Positions 29,696 through 38,285 of a stretch of DNA of 64,000 nt are shown one piece after another. Source of the DNA: Arthrobacter sp. StoSoilB5 (lineage in GTDB: Bacteria; Actinomycetota; Actinomycetes; Actinomycetales; Micrococcaceae); the NCBI RefSeq assembly GCF_019977235.1, contig NZ_AP024646.1:1860001-1924000 (forward strand), read 5' to 3'. The stretch's first letter is position 1. Each line of letters opens with the position of its first letter. The notes beneath the pieces were generated by a model that did not search any database, was not told the origin of the DNA, and saw only the letters and a program-made list of their open reading frames with translations. The translations under genes and the position numbers were made by a program.

Positions 29696-30265
29696 ATGCT
29701 CGATTATGACTCGAATGAAGGATTTTTAATCGAGAATGATCACGGCGCGATGATCTGGCTCATAGCCCTCAAGCTGCTGGACGATGACGCGCGCGCCATC
29801 CAGTTGGGCGCAGTGGCGGAAATGGCGGTGGAGCCAGCCCAGCGTGATTTTGTCGGCGACCCCCTGCGCATGATGCTGGTGAGCCTCGAAGAGGAATCCC
29901 GGTTCCCCTACGTGATTGAAGCTGGAGGACTGGGCGTGGGAGTCCTGACCCTGCAATGCGGAGCGGCGCGCCTTGCGGGATGGCAGGATGACGATTCCGT
30001 CTGGCTCCTTCGGGGATTCCTTATCGACTCGAAATCCCAAGGGCAGGGCCTCGGCACCCTCGCCGCAAAGGCTGCAGTGGAGGAAGCCCGCAAACTGACG
30101 GCCAGGCAGGGTGGCGGCCAGGCCGGCGTCGTGCTTTCCGTCAATGAACGCAACCTTGCAGGCCTCTCGGCTTATGCAAAGGCGGGCTTTGTGGAATCCG
30201 GGCGCTACCTCGGCGGCAACTCCGGTCCGCAGCGCATTATGTACAGGGCCTTTGAGGGCGCTTAG
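29696..30265 (+). CDS. GNAT-family N-acetyltransferase
   Basis: About 189 aa. The acetyl-CoA pyrophosphate loop is SKSQGQGLGTLAAKAAVEEA (Q-x-x-G-x-G form) following the LRGFLID strand, and the C-terminal motif NERNLAGLSAYAKAGFVESG is typical of RimJ/RimL-like or amino-acid acetyltransferases. The first 60 residues are an acidic region not obviously of the fold. The start is ATG 29696 or GTG 29681. It diverges from the sulfatase. Substrate unknown. Confidence 0.85.
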   Translation: MLDYDSNEGFLIENDHGAMIWLIALKLLDDDARAIQLGAVAEMAVEPAQRDFVGDPLRMMLVSLEEESRFPYVIEAGGLGVGVLTLQCGAARLAGWQDDDSVWLLRGFLIDSKSQGQGLGTLAAKAAVEEARKLTARQGGGQAGVVLSVNERNLAGLSAYAKAGFVESGRYLGGNSGPQRIMYRAFEGA

Positions 30266-30280
30266 GTCTCGAGAGTTACC

Positions 30281-30327
30281 GTCAACATAGGTTGACGAAG
30301 ACCATGGCGTCAACTATGGTTGACGCC
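30281..30327 (+). promoter_or_regulatory. Promoter with twin GTCAAC-N4-GTTGAC operators
   Basis: Operator 1: GTCAAC (30281-30286), four bases, GTTGAC (30291-30296). Operator 2: GGCGTCAAC (30306-30314), TATG, GTTGACGCC (30319-30327), a perfect 9-base inverted repeat. A -35 TTGACG (30292-30297) and a -10 TATGGT (30315-30320) with 17-base spacing lie inside the two operators. GGAGGT at 30330-30335 then precedes the ATG at 30343. The geometry fits autorepression. Confidence 0.8.
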
Positions 30328-30342
30328 ATGGAGGTGGACAGA

Positions 30343-30543
30343 ATGAAAACCCTTGTTGGATCAATGGACGGCATGGGGCCCGCGGAGGCGCTGTATGCCA
30401 TAGCTGAACTTCACAAGGAAGTTGGCAGGGCTGAGGCTTCCCTGGCGCGTGCAGCCAGGCAGGCCGGTTTGTCGTGGGAAGCAATCGCACTTTGCCTCGG
30501 TGTTACGAAGCAGGCGGTACACAAGAAGTACGGGAAGCAGTAG
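30343..30543 (+). CDS. Mini helix-turn-helix regulator (66 aa)
   Basis: A 66-aa protein that is nearly all helix. The C-terminal half SLARAARQAGLSWEAIALCL followed by GVTKQAVHKKYG reads as a helix-turn-helix with recognition helix TKQAVHKKY. The N-terminal part (MGPAEALYAIAELHKEVGRAE) could dimerise. I chose ATG 30343 because GGAGGT lies seven bases before it; four earlier in-frame starts (30292 TTG, 30304, 30316 and 30328 ATG) lie inside the operators. Autoregulation is inferred from the twin palindromes. The regulon is unknown; the downstream zinc-ribbon gene is a candidate. Confidence 0.85.
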   Translation: MKTLVGSMDGMGPAEALYAIAELHKEVGRAEASLARAARQAGLSWEAIALCLGVTKQAVHKKYGKQ

Positions 30544-30614
30544 GACCAGTCCGGGGGAACGGCGCCGCCCATGGGGTCTGTTCGTCCGGGCCCGGTGTCC
30601 CTTAGGATTCTCGC

Positions 30615-30863
30615 GTGACAGTCAGGCGGGATTCGGAGGGTGCACTCTTCTCAGATGCGTCGTGCTTCCGCTGTGAGCAGGCGGGGCCGCACTGGTCTTC
30701 CCGGCATGGCCGTGGCGATGTCTATGCGTGCCGACGTTGTTTCGCAACGTTTGCCGACGCCGAATCGGGACAAGCTGACGGGGGAGCGCAAGGCCTTTCA
30801 CTGATGGCTGCTGCTGCCCCTGCTGCTGGCCCGGAGGGGCTGGGCCTTTTCGAAACCAAGTAG
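30615..30863 (+). CDS. Small cysteine-rich (zinc-ribbon-like) protein
   Basis: 82-aa hypothetical protein with two Cys pairs, CFRC near residue 17 and CRRC near residue 39, spaced as in zinc ribbons, plus a tail rich in Ala and Gly. GTG start at 30615, 71 bases after the mini-HTH stop. Codon third positions are GC-rich. There is no clear ribosome site, so the start could differ. No known family recognised; possible zinc-binding accessory to the preceding regulator. Confidence 0.55.
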   Translation: MTVRRDSEGALFSDASCFRCEQAGPHWSSRHGRGDVYACRRCFATFADAESGQADGGAQGLSLMAAAAPAAGPEGLGLFETK

Positions 30864-30940
30864 TACCTGTGCTCGCGGCCTAAAAGACGAGTACACACTA
30901 CTCGTGTCCTCAGGTACTCCTGTTGGGCAGCATATTTGCT

Positions 30941-31075
30941 ATGACAGCCTATGTGATTGAACAAGCGGCACTGATTCACCGCTGTCAGTGCTGCGGTGAA
31001 GAAACCGATCGGGTTTTTTGCGTGGAGTGCGCAGCCCCGCAGAAACCCGGAGAAGTCCCGAAAACCGGGCACTAA
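30941..31075 (+). CDS. 44-aa putative zinc-ribbon small protein
   Basis: Open frame of 44 codons from ATG 30941 to TAA 31073-31075. The peptide has four closely placed cysteines in a CQCC ... CVEC arrangement (residues 15, 17, 18, 27, 30), the spacing of a compact zinc ribbon, then a basic Pro-rich tail. The ribosome site is weak (TTGGGCAG, about 10 bases upstream). It lies alone in a 298-base gap between 30863 and 31162. It resembles the cysteine layout of the preceding gene, though with different sequence. Could be a chance frame, but the Cys pattern argues against it. Confidence 0.45.
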   Translation: MTAYVIEQAALIHRCQCCGEETDRVFCVECAAPQKPGEVPKTGH

Positions 31076-31161
31076 AGACCTTAGGCCAAGGTGCTGGCTC
31101 GTCCGTTGGCAACGCTTATAGACTCGTTCCGTAACTACTCTCGATGCCTTAGGAGAAGTAC

Positions 31162-31515
31162 ATGGAATACAACGGAAGTTCGTTTGAGAAGGCCATTCCT
31201 GCTGGAGAGTTGGATCGCCGCCACGTGGGTCAGTCCATTAGCTTTCAACCCAACGATTTCACGGTTGTCTTCGGGACGATCGCGGGCATCGCAAGGACCG
31301 AGGCGCTTGTATACCTATCGCTTGATGGCGTCTCCGGCGGCACGCATCTGAAGGATGAGTACGACCTCCCGATTGATCAGCACGTCTACCTCCAACTGGA
31401 TCCCCTGAGCAGCGCAGAAAAAGGCCTTTCAGACGCCGCAAAGGCCGTCAGGGAGAAACTGGACGAGTTCGGAAAGAACATCCGCGACCGGGATCAGGGC
31501 AAGGAATCCGAGTAG
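31162..31515 (+). CDS. Hypothetical protein (117 aa)
   Basis: Not recognised. The N-terminal two-thirds (to about residue 80) is beta-rich (VGQSISFQPNDFTVVFGTIA, EALVYLSLDGVSGG), suggesting a small barrel. The last 35 residues form a charged amphipathic helix (KGLSDAAKAVREKLDEFGKN). There is no signal peptide or membrane segment. GGAGAAG lies just before the ATG. A strong bidirectional terminator follows. It is the last gene of the small accessory-looking block between the sulfatase and glnA. Confidence 0.7.
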   Translation: MEYNGSSFEKAIPAGELDRRHVGQSISFQPNDFTVVFGTIAGIARTEALVYLSLDGVSGGTHLKDEYDLPIDQHVYLQLDPLSSAEKGLSDAAKAVREKLDEFGKNIRDRDQGKESE

Positions 31516-31578
31516 ACAGCAGGACGCCATAGCGTTGCGGGCATTTTGCGGCCTCCAAACGCCATCGGCGGCCAACAA

Positions 31579-31620
31579 AGAAGGGCCGGCAACAGGTATT
31601 AGCCTGTTGCCGGCCCTTCT
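31579..31620. terminator. Strong bidirectional terminator
   Basis: Perfect 18-base arms (31579-31596, 31603-31620) with a 6-base loop, between the 31515 stop (+) and the glnA stop at 31677 (-). It serves both convergent genes. Confidence 0.85.
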
Positions 31621-31676
31621 CTCTCGGGAATCCGGGGGATCCCTGTGGACTAAACCTGGTTTAGCCGCCGGTGTTG

Positions 31677-33101
31677 CTAGACGCCGTAGTAGAGCTCGAA
31701 CTCGTACGGGTTCGGGCGCAGTGACAGCGGGCGAATCTCATTCTCGTACTTGTATTCAATCCAGGTATCGATCAGGTCCTGGGTGAAGACGCCGCCAGCC
31801 TGCAGGAACTCGTTGTCCTCGCGCAGGGCTTCGAGGGCCTCTTCGAGGGAACCCGGAGCCTTGGGGATGTCCTTGGCTTCCTCGGCCGGGAGCTCGTAGA
31901 GGTCCTTGTCGATGGGAGCCGGCGGTTCGATGCGGTTGCGGATGCCGTCAATGCCGGCCATCAGCTGGGCAGCAAACGCCAGGTACGGGTTGGACGAGGG
32001 GTCCGGAGCGCGGAATTCGATGCGCTTGGCCTTCGGGTTGGAACCCGTGATCGGGATACGGATACCAGCAGAGCGGTTGCCCTGCGAGTACACCATGTTG
32101 ACCGGAGCCTCGAAGCCCTTGACCAGGCGGCGGTAGGAGTTAACCGTCGGGTTGGTAAACGCGAGGACTGCGGAGGAGTGCTTCAGCAGGCCGCCGATGT
32201 ACCAGCGAGCGGTGTCGGAGAGGCCAGCGTAGCCCTTCTCGTCGTAGAACAGCGGGTCGCCATTGCTCCACAGCGACTGGTGGCAGTGCATGCCCGAGCC
32301 GTTGTCACCGAAGACCGGCTTCGGCATGAAGGTGACGGACTTGCCCCATGCGTCTGCAGTGTTCTTGATGACGTACTTGAACTTCTGGAGGTCGTCAGCA
32401 GCTGCGGTCAGCGTGGTGAACTTGTAGTTGATCTCTGCCTGGCCGGCGGAGCCAACTTCGTGGTGGGAGCGCTCGACCTCGAGGCCGGCCTTGTCCAGCT
32501 CAACGCACATGGCGTCGCGGAGGTCAGCCTGCTTGTCGGTGGGGGAAACCGGGAAGTAACCGCCCTTGACGGGGGTCTTGTAGCCGAGGTTTCCACCCTC
32601 TTCCTTGCGGCCGGTGTTCCAGTGGGCTTCCTCGGAATCAATCTTGTAGAAGCTGCCCTGCGGCGAGGACTGGTACTGGATGTTGTCGAAGACGAAGAAC
32701 TCGGCTTCGGGAGCAAAGAACGCGGTGTCGGCGATGCCGGTGGAAGCCAGGTACGCTTCAGCCTTCTCTGCCACGCCGCGGGGATCGCGGTGGTAGGGGT
32801 CGCCCGTACGGGGGTTCACGATGGAGAAGTTCAGTGCAAGCGTCTTCTCGATGCGGAATGTGTCGATGAAAGCCGAGGTCACATCCGGGATGAGCTGCAT
32901 GTCGGACTCAGCGATGCCCTGGAAGCCGCGGATGGAAGATCCGTCGAAGAGTTGACCGTTCACGAAGAAGTCGAGGTCTACGCTCTTCGCCGGCACGTTG
33001 AAGTGCTGCTGGACGCCCGGAAGGTCGGTGAAGCGGATATCGACGAATTTGACGTCTTCGTCTTTGATGAACTTGAGGACTTCGTCCGCAGTCTTGAACA
33101 T
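31677..33101 (-). CDS. glnA: Glutamine synthetase, type I
   Basis: Main ammonia-assimilating enzyme (glutamate + NH3 + ATP to glutamine), a dodecamer. At 474 aa it carries [73 protein letters not shown] and the adenylylation loop DKDLYELP, whose Tyr is the GlnE target. ATG 33101 has AAGGAG upstream. A GlnR-type box sits 132-169 bases upstream. The second GS (glnA2) and glnE are a few kilobases away. Confidence 0.97.
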   Translation of the reverse strand: MFKTADEVLKFIKDEDVKFVDIRFTDLPGVQQHFNVPAKSVDLDFFVNGQLFDGSSIRGFQGIAESDMQLIPDVTSAFIDTFRIEKTLALNFSIVNPRTGDPYHRDPRGVAEKAEAYLASTGIADTAFFAPEAEFFVFDNIQYQSSPQGSFYKIDSEEAHWNTGRKEEGGNLGYKTPVKGGYFPVSPTDKQADLRDAMCVELDKAGLEVERSHHEVGSAGQAEINYKFTTLTAAADDLQKFKYVIKNTADAWGKSVTFMPKPVFGDNGSGMHCHQSLWSNGDPLFYDEKGYAGLSDTARWYIGGLLKHSSAVLAFTNPTVNSYRRLVKGFEAPVNMVYSQGNRSAGIRIPITGSNPKAKRIEFRAPDPSSNPYLAFAAQLMAGIDGIRNRIEPPAPIDKDLYELPAEEAKDIPKAPGSLEEALEALREDNEFLQAGGVFTQDLIDTWIEYKYENEIRPLSLRPNPYEFELYYGV

Positions 33102-33232
33102 CTATGCTCCTTATGCATATCAAGTAACAGGCCCGGAAGGCCGCGTGGGCCAGCCCATGCCGGAGGCCCGGAGACACAAAAAATTCCCCTTGCCGCGGTG
33201 GCTAGCAACTCATACCACCCTAGAGAGATGGG

Positions 33233-33270
33233 ATTTCCCGGGAGTGTCAGTATTGTTTCGGGCAGGTTAC
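33233..33270 (-). promoter_or_regulatory. GlnR-type binding box upstream of glnA
   Basis: On the minus strand, reading from 33270: GTAAC, six bases, GAAAC, six bases, GACAC, six bases, GAAAT (ending 33233). This is the actinobacterial GlnR layout of gTnAc-n6-GaAAc repeated twice with exact six-base spacing; the first pair is perfect and the second has one mismatch per half. It lies in the 325-base gap between glnA and the RDD gene. No other element is clear in that gap. Confidence 0.75.
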
Positions 33271-33426
33271 AGAATCATCTGTTGTGTAAACGGTAGTCGG
33301 CTTTCCGGTGCCAGGTCTACGCGGGTCCAGTGGGCGAACACTTTGGCGCTATGTCTGCCCAGCCGCAGGCACGAAAGGCGGCCTCCGACGTCGGACCATC
33401 CGTCCGCCAGCCGTTAGGCTTGGAGG

Positions 33427-33864
33427 GTGGTTGATCGAAAAGACATAGGCTCTTGGCTGAGCGGGCCGGACACTTCCGGCATCTCCAAATATCCGGGCGA
33501 GAGACTCGGCCTTCCTGAGGCCGGACCAGGCTCGATGGCGAGGGCTGGACGCCGGATCCTGGGCATTGTGATCGACTGGACAATTGCCCTGGTCATCAGC
33601 AACTTCGCATTCGGCGGCAACCAGTGGGCGACGCTCGCAGTCTTTGCCGTGGAACAGATTCTGCTGATCGGCACCCTGGGCTACAGCATCGGACACAGAA
33701 TTGCCGGTATTCATGTGGTCCGCTTGGGCGGAGGTCCGGCAGGCCCCCTTGCCGCTGTAGTGCGTACCTTGCTCCTGTGCCTGGTTATCCCTGCCGTCAT
33801 CTTTGACCCCGACCAGCGTGGACTTCACGATAAAGCCATGAATACCATCCTGATTCGGATGTAG
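33427..33864 (+). CDS. RDD-family membrane protein
   Basis: 145 aa with the RDD signature MARAGRRILGIVIDWTIALVISN (Arg in helix 1, two Asp) and two or three further hydrophobic segments (VFAVEQILLIGTLGYSIG, VRTLLLCLVIPAVIFD), ending DPDQRGLHDKAMNT. RDD proteins are small transporters or membrane components of unclear role. GTG 33427; divergent from glnA. The first 35 residues (SWLSGPDTSGISKYPGERLG) are soluble. This gene-beside-glnA arrangement also occurs in mycobacteria. Confidence 0.85.
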   Translation: MVDRKDIGSWLSGPDTSGISKYPGERLGLPEAGPGSMARAGRRILGIVIDWTIALVISNFAFGGNQWATLAVFAVEQILLIGTLGYSIGHRIAGIHVVRLGGGPAGPLAAVVRTLLLCLVIPAVIFDPDQRGLHDKAMNTILIRM

Positions 33865-33874
33865 GGTCCATAAG

Positions 33875-33914
33875 GAAAACCGCCCCCGTCTCTCACGAGA
33901 CAGGGGCGGTTTTC
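33875..33914. terminator. Bidirectional terminator between RDD gene and DUF4191 gene
   Basis: 18-base arms (33875-33892, 33897-33914) with one mismatch and a 4-base loop. Flanking A and T runs allow function on both strands. Confidence 0.8.
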
Positions 33915-33942
33915 GTTATGGACAATCAACGGCTACAGACAA

Positions 33943-34704
33943 TCAGCGTCCGCGTGCGGCCTTGCGGTCCGGGCGGGCCTTGTAGGGGTCGATGCCCTTG
34001 GGGATCGGCAGGCGGGTACCAAGGGAGTTGATGCGCTTGGACACAGCGTTGACCTCCACCTTGGTGAGTTCGTTCTTCATCTTGCCCATGGTCTTGGCGA
34101 GTTTGTTCAAAGGTACCTGGCCCTCACCGCGACCGGATTCCAGAACGTGGATGGTGACGTTGGGCAGGATGCGCGTGAGGCGCTTGCGCTCAGCTTCCAC
34201 CAACGGCTTAACCCGGTGCGTGGGGCCTTCGCTGACCAAAACCACGCCTGGACGACCAATTGCCATGAACACGGCGTCCTGGGTGCGCGGGTTAACCGCG
34301 ACAGGCTGATCCTGGGTGACCCAGCCACGGCGAAGAGTGCCCAAGGCCGCGCCGGAAGCACCCGGCTGGTTCTCGATCTGCGCGAAGGCAGCCTTCTCTG
34401 CGCGACGGGAGAGGATAAAAACGGCGGCCAGAAGACCCAGCGGAATACCGATGATTAGGCCGGTGACCCAGTTTTCCAGGAGGAATCCGATGAGGAAGGC
34501 GACGGCAACTACCGCCAGGAACGCCAGCAACATGATCCACACGACCTGTGGATCATTGCGCCGCGTCATCTTGAAGACTTCAGCGATCTGCTTCAGCTGG
34601 CTCGGCTTCTTGGCCTTGGCTTCTTTGGGCTTGCGCTGGAACAGCCCACGCTTGGGGGCGTCGGCCGAGGGGGTCGATTTGCTGGAATCAGAGGAATTCG
34701 CCAT
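33943..34704 (-). CDS. DUF4191 membrane protein
   Basis: 253 aa. A basic N-terminus (about 45 residues, Lys/Ala-rich) precedes two membrane helices (IMLLAFLAVVAVAFLIGFLL and VTGLIIGIPLGLLAAVFIL), then a soluble cytoplasmic domain ending in NSLGTRLPIPKGIDPYKARPD. The family is restricted to actinobacteria and is found beside lipA/glnA, as in mycobacteria. Function unknown. It is separated from lipA by a hairpin at 34731-34773, so it is probably a separate unit or the distal end of lipB-lipA. Confidence 0.85.
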   Translation of the reverse strand: MANSSDSSKSTPSADAPKRGLFQRKPKEAKAKKPSQLKQIAEVFKMTRRNDPQVVWIMLLAFLAVVAVAFLIGFLLENWVTGLIIGIPLGLLAAVFILSRRAEKAAFAQIENQPGASGAALGTLRRGWVTQDQPVAVNPRTQDAVFMAIGRPGVVLVSEGPTHRVKPLVEAERKRLTRILPNVTIHVLESGRGEGQVPLNKLAKTMGKMKNELTKVEVNAVSKRINSLGTRLPIPKGIDPYKARPDRKAARGR

Positions 34705-34730
34705 AGTGCCTTAATTCTACGTGATGGACG

Positions 34731-34773
34731 CCGAAGGGCCGGACGCCATTACGCACGGCATCCGGCCCTTCGG
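34731..34773 (-). terminator. Terminator downstream of lipA
   Basis: 13-base perfect outer arms CCGAAGGGCCGGA (34731-34743) and TCCGGCCCTTCGG (34761-34773), extended by GCC/GGC after one mismatch. It lies between the lipA stop and the DUF4191 start on the same strand. Confidence 0.7.
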
Positions 34774-34817
34774 TACTACTCGCTGGTGCTGCTGCTGAGA
34801 TGCCTTTTGCTGTGGGC

Positions 34818-35825
34818 TTAGGCGTGTGCGGCGAGGATGGTGGAGGCTTCCTGGCGGGTGGTGCCGGAGGACTCGATGTGGGCCAGGGCTGCGGGGATTT
34901 CCCAGCCCTTCTTGCGCATCGCGGTGGCCCACAAACGCCCGGCACGGTACGAGGAACGGACCAGGGGCCCCGACATCACGCCGAGGAAGCCGATCTCCTC
35001 GGCCTCGTGCTGGAGGTCCACGAACTCCTGCGGCTTGACCCACCGGTCCACGGGCAGGTGCCGTTCGGACGGGCGCAGGTACTGGGTGATCGTGATCAGG
35101 TCACACCCTGCGGCGTGCAGGTCCCGCAGCGCTTCGGAGATTTCCTCGCGGGTTTCGCCCATGCCCAGGATCAGGTTGGACTTGGTCACCATGCCCAGGT
35201 CCCGGCCCTGGGTGATGACATCCAGGGACCGTTCGTACCGGAACGCCGGGCGGATCCGCTTGAAGATCCGCGGCACGGTCTCCACGTTGTGCGCGAACAC
35301 CTCGGGCTTGGAATCGCAGATCGCCTTGATGTGTTCGGGTTTGCCGGAGAAGTCCGGGATCAGCAGCTCCACCCCGGTGCCCGGGTTCAGTTCGTGGATC
35401 TTGCGGACCGTTTCGGCGTACAGCCACACGCCCTCGTCGGCGAGGTCATCACGGGCCACACCGGTCACCGTGGCGTAGCGCAGCTGCATGGCCTGGACAC
35501 TCCGGGCCACCTTGGTGGGTTCGAACATGTCCACCGGGGAAGGTTTGCCGGTATCGATCTGGCAGAAATCACAGCGCCGCGTGCATTCGGACCCGCCGAT
35601 CAGGAACGTCGCTTCCTTGTCTTCCCAGCACTCGAAAATGTTCGGGCAGCCGGCCTCCTCACACACGGTGTGCAGGCCTTCCTTCTTCACCAGGTTCTTC
35701 AGCCCGACGAACTCCGGCCCCATCTGGACCTTGGCCTTGATCCACTCGGGCTTGCGTTCAACCGGGACAGCCGAGTTGCGCTGCTCAACGCGCAGCAACT
35801 TACGGCCTTCAGGTGCCAGGGTCAC
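34818..35825 (-). CDS. lipA: Lipoyl synthase
   Basis: Radical-SAM enzyme inserting two sulfurs into octanoyl-lipoyl domains. Both clusters are recognisable: the auxiliary site [12 protein letters not shown] and the SAM site CTRRCDFC. The C-terminal SSYRAG holds the Ser that ligates the auxiliary cluster. At 335 aa it has normal length. Its start overlaps the lipB stop by four bases. Substrate proteins in this window include the two lipoyl domains of the E2 gene at 44-46 kb. Confidence 0.97.
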   Translation of the reverse strand: MTLAPEGRKLLRVEQRNSAVPVERKPEWIKAKVQMGPEFVGLKNLVKKEGLHTVCEEAGCPNIFECWEDKEATFLIGGSECTRRCDFCQIDTGKPSPVDMFEPTKVARSVQAMQLRYATVTGVARDDLADEGVWLYAETVRKIHELNPGTGVELLIPDFSGKPEHIKAICDSKPEVFAHNVETVPRIFKRIRPAFRYERSLDVITQGRDLGMVTKSNLILGMGETREEISEALRDLHAAGCDLITITQYLRPSERHLPVDRWVKPQEFVDLQHEAEEIGFLGVMSGPLVRSSYRAGRLWATAMRKKGWEIPAALAHIESSGTTRQEASTILAAHA

Positions 35826-36490
35826 TGGAGTGCTCCTTCTGGGGTGGAAACGAGTGCTTCTTCATGCTTGCGGAACTCTTCCACGAAGCGGTCAACGATG
35901 TCAGCCGGGTTGATGGTCCGGCCGGTTTCCAGCGACATGGTGGTGACGCTGGCGTCGGTGATGCCGCACGCGATGATCTGCGCATATGGCGCAAGGTCGT
36001 TGCTGCAGTTAATGGCCACACCATGCATGGTGACGCCGTCCAGGACCCGGATGCCGATCGCTGCGATCTTGCGGTCCGGTCCCTTGTCATCGGCGAGGAT
36101 CCATACGCCGGCCCGGCCCTTCACGGTGACTGCGGGGATCCCGTAGTCCGTCATGACGGCGATCATGGTGGCTTCGAGTCGCTCGACGTAGTCCCGGATT
36201 CCTGCGCGGTTCTTGAGCTTGAGGATCGGATAGGCGATGAGTTGTCCGGGGCCGTGCCACGTCAACTTACCACCGCGATCCACGGGAACCACGGGCGTGC
36301 CGTCAAAGGGGCGCTCGTGGTCTTCGGTGAGCTTGCCTGCCGTGTACACGGCGGCGTGCTCGAGGAGCAGTACGGTGCTGTTTTTCTCGCCGGCAACAAC
36401 TTTGTTGTGGATTTCGCGCTGTAGGTCCCAGCCCTGCATGTAATCAACGAAATCCGGGGCAAGACCCAGTTGTGAAAACTCAAGAGTCAT
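35822..36490 (-). CDS. lipB: Octanoyl-ACP:protein N-octanoyltransferase
   Basis: Transfers octanoyl from ACP to lipoyl domains, feeding LipA. The substrate-binding motif [19 protein letters not shown], the lysine region [10 protein letters not shown], and the catalytic Cys in [13 protein letters not shown] are all present. 222 aa. It is the first gene of lipB-lipA and is divergent from the kinase gene. TCACCA/TGGTGA arms (36519-36524, 36533-36538) in the gap might be regulatory but are short. Confidence 0.96.
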   Translation of the reverse strand: MTLEFSQLGLAPDFVDYMQGWDLQREIHNKVVAGEKNSTVLLLEHAAVYTAGKLTEDHERPFDGTPVVPVDRGGKLTWHGPGQLIAYPILKLKNRAGIRDYVERLEATMIAVMTDYGIPAVTVKGRAGVWILADDKGPDRKIAAIGIRVLDGVTMHGVAINCSNDLAPYAQIIACGITDASVTTMSLETGRTINPADIVDRFVEEFRKHEEALVSTPEGALQ

Positions 36491-36640
36491 GGGTTCAAGC
36501 TTAGACCCAGCACGTCACTCACCATGATTTTGTGGTGAACCTCTCAGTCGCATGCGTCATCGTGGCCGTCCGGCGTCGCGGCCTGGCAGTGCCTGTGGAT
36601 AACTTCTGCGGGAAATCCGATCATCCGGTAGACCTTGGAT

Positions 36641-38245
36641 ATGGAAACTACGGATGCTTCTGCCGCCTTGGTCCCGCACATTCCGGGATACACGCCATCA
36701 CGTCCACTGGGAACGGGTGGCTCCTCGATAGTCTGGCTTGCCAGCAGGGACAAGGACGGCGCTCGCTTCGCCATCAAGTGCGTCACAGCCAAGCCGGGCA
36801 AGGAGTCCCGGGGGCTGGCGGCACCGGGCCACGAAAGTGCCCTCCGTGAGGTTCGGATCCTGTCCAGGCTTAAGCACGAGCACCTTATCCGGATTCACGA
36901 CGTGGTGGAGTTGGGTGGCGGGCGCCGGGGCAGTTTTGGCCTGGTGATGGACTATGCGTCCGGAGGTTCCCTTGCGAACCTGGTGGGCGTCCGGCGCAAG
37001 CTTGGAGTCGGGGAAACCGTGACGATACTGACCCCTGTTGCCCAGGTGTTGTCCTACCTCCATGCCGAGGGGACGGCCCATGGGGATATTTCGCCGGGCA
37101 ATGTGTTGTTCACCGCCCAAGGCAAGCCCCTGGTGACAGACCTTGGTGTGGCGGGCGTTGTAGGGGAAGAGAACCAAAGCCTCGACGTCGGCACGGCTGG
37201 CTTCATGGACGGTTATGTTGCTGCGCGGCTCACCGGAGATGGAGTAGAAGAAACCCTGCAGCCGCAACGGGACGTCTATTCGTTAGCCGCGCTTGGGTGG
37301 TATTGCTTGACTGGCGCGGCGCCGGAACCCGCCAAGCATCGCCCACCGCTTCCTCTTTTGGTCCCCGATGTACCCAAAGGCCTCGCCGCTGCCCTTGAGG
37401 CGGGATTGGATCCTGATCCGCGGGCGCGTCCTACCGCCAGGGAGTTGGGCACTGCGATCTATCGCAGCGGCGCGGCACAACCAGTGGATCTTGCCGGGTC
37501 CGTACACCCATCGGTGATCCCTGAGTTGATCACCCGGCGGCAGGCCGGCGGGCGACCACGGCGAAGGAGCCGACTGTTCGGTGCCGTCTTGCAGCTCCGG
37601 GCACTGTGGACAACAATGACTCCGCGTCCCGAACGCCGCAAGCGAAAAAGGCAACTGCAGCGTGGGCCACGTGCCAGCGTCCGCGTCGCATTCGTAGTGG
37701 CTGCGGGAGTGCTGGCTGGTGCGGTTGGGTGGGCCACCTGGCTGGGAATCCAGGAGCCTGCAGCGGGTTCGACGTCCGTAGCAACCGAAGGGACAACGGT
37801 GGTGGACGGTCGGTCCCCTTCGGATTCGCTTCCGGACGCGCTTTCGGACGCGCTCGGCTCCGAGGATCCGGTAACGGCGGCATATGCGCTTTCGGTTGTA
37901 CGGGACATGGCGCTGGGTCTGGATCGTCACGAATTGCTTGCAAGCGTCAACGCAGCAGGCTCTCCTGCCGAAGCGGCAGACGCCGCGTTGGGGCAGCAAT
38001 TAAGGGCCACCGGTATCCGCTTTGCCGGACTCACCACGAGCCTGAGCGGCGTGGCAGTGACCGGCACGCTGGAGGCCGGTCAGGCCGTCATTGCCCTGAC
38101 CGCAACGACCTCTGGCTACGAAGAGCGCGATGCCTCCGATCACTTGGTGAAGTCCCAGGCGGCCGGGAAACCCCAGGAGTTGCGTCTCGTCCTTGTCCGT
38201 TCGACTGGACAATGGAAGATCTCCGAGATTCTTGGTCCTGGCTAG
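36641..38245 (+). CDS. Membrane Ser/Thr protein kinase with non-canonical motifs
   Basis: 534 aa. The kinase domain (about residues 10-275) has a glycine loop LGTGGSSIVWLA, the ATP lysine FAIK (Lys46), and a catalytic loop HGDISPGNVLF with Asp149, where the usual HRD Arg is Gly. The metal motif is DLG (Asp167) rather than DFG. A Pro/Arg linker leads to one membrane helix (about residues 347-369), then about 165 extracytoplasmic residues with no PASTA repeats. I chose ATG 36641; no strong ribosome site is visible. Ligand and substrates unknown. Confidence 0.85.
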   Translation: METTDASAALVPHIPGYTPSRPLGTGGSSIVWLASRDKDGARFAIKCVTAKPGKESRGLAAPGHESALREVRILSRLKHEHLIRIHDVVELGGGRRGSFGLVMDYASGGSLANLVGVRRKLGVGETVTILTPVAQVLSYLHAEGTAHGDISPGNVLFTAQGKPLVTDLGVAGVVGEENQSLDVGTAGFMDGYVAARLTGDGVEETLQPQRDVYSLAALGWYCLTGAAPEPAKHRPPLPLLVPDVPKGLAAALEAGLDPDPRARPTARELGTAIYRSGAAQPVDLAGSVHPSVIPELITRRQAGGRPRRRSRLFGAVLQLRALWTTMTPRPERRKRKRQLQRGPRASVRVAFVVAAGVLAGAVGWATWLGIQEPAAGSTSVATEGTTVVDGRSPSDSLPDALSDALGSEDPVTAAYALSVVRDMALGLDRHELLASVNAAGSPAEAADAALGQQLRATGIRFAGLTTSLSGVAVTGTLEAGQAVIALTATTSGYEERDASDHLVKSQAAGKPQELRLVLVRSTGQWKISEILGPG

Positions 38246-38285
38246 CGGTACTGCCAACGAGGTTGCTTGCGGTGGGTTGGACGAT

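Noticed and set aside
30722..31072. 116-codon minus-strand frame in the small-gene block
   Set aside because: Lies antisense to the two cysteine-rich small genes, has no ribosome site and no family resemblance. The plus-strand zinc-ribbon reading is better supported.
28146..31515. Sulfatase-to-orphan block considered as a mobile island
   Set aside because: No integrase, attachment repeat, tRNA or clear composition shift; only the gene content looks accessory.
32178..33296. 372-codon plus-strand frame across glnA
   Set aside because: Antisense to a certain glutamine synthetase gene. The sequence is low-complexity Val/Leu-rich without motifs.
34717..34722. TTCTAC considered as a BlaI operator near DUF4191
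   Set aside because: Only a half-site; no GTAGAA arm at the right distance.
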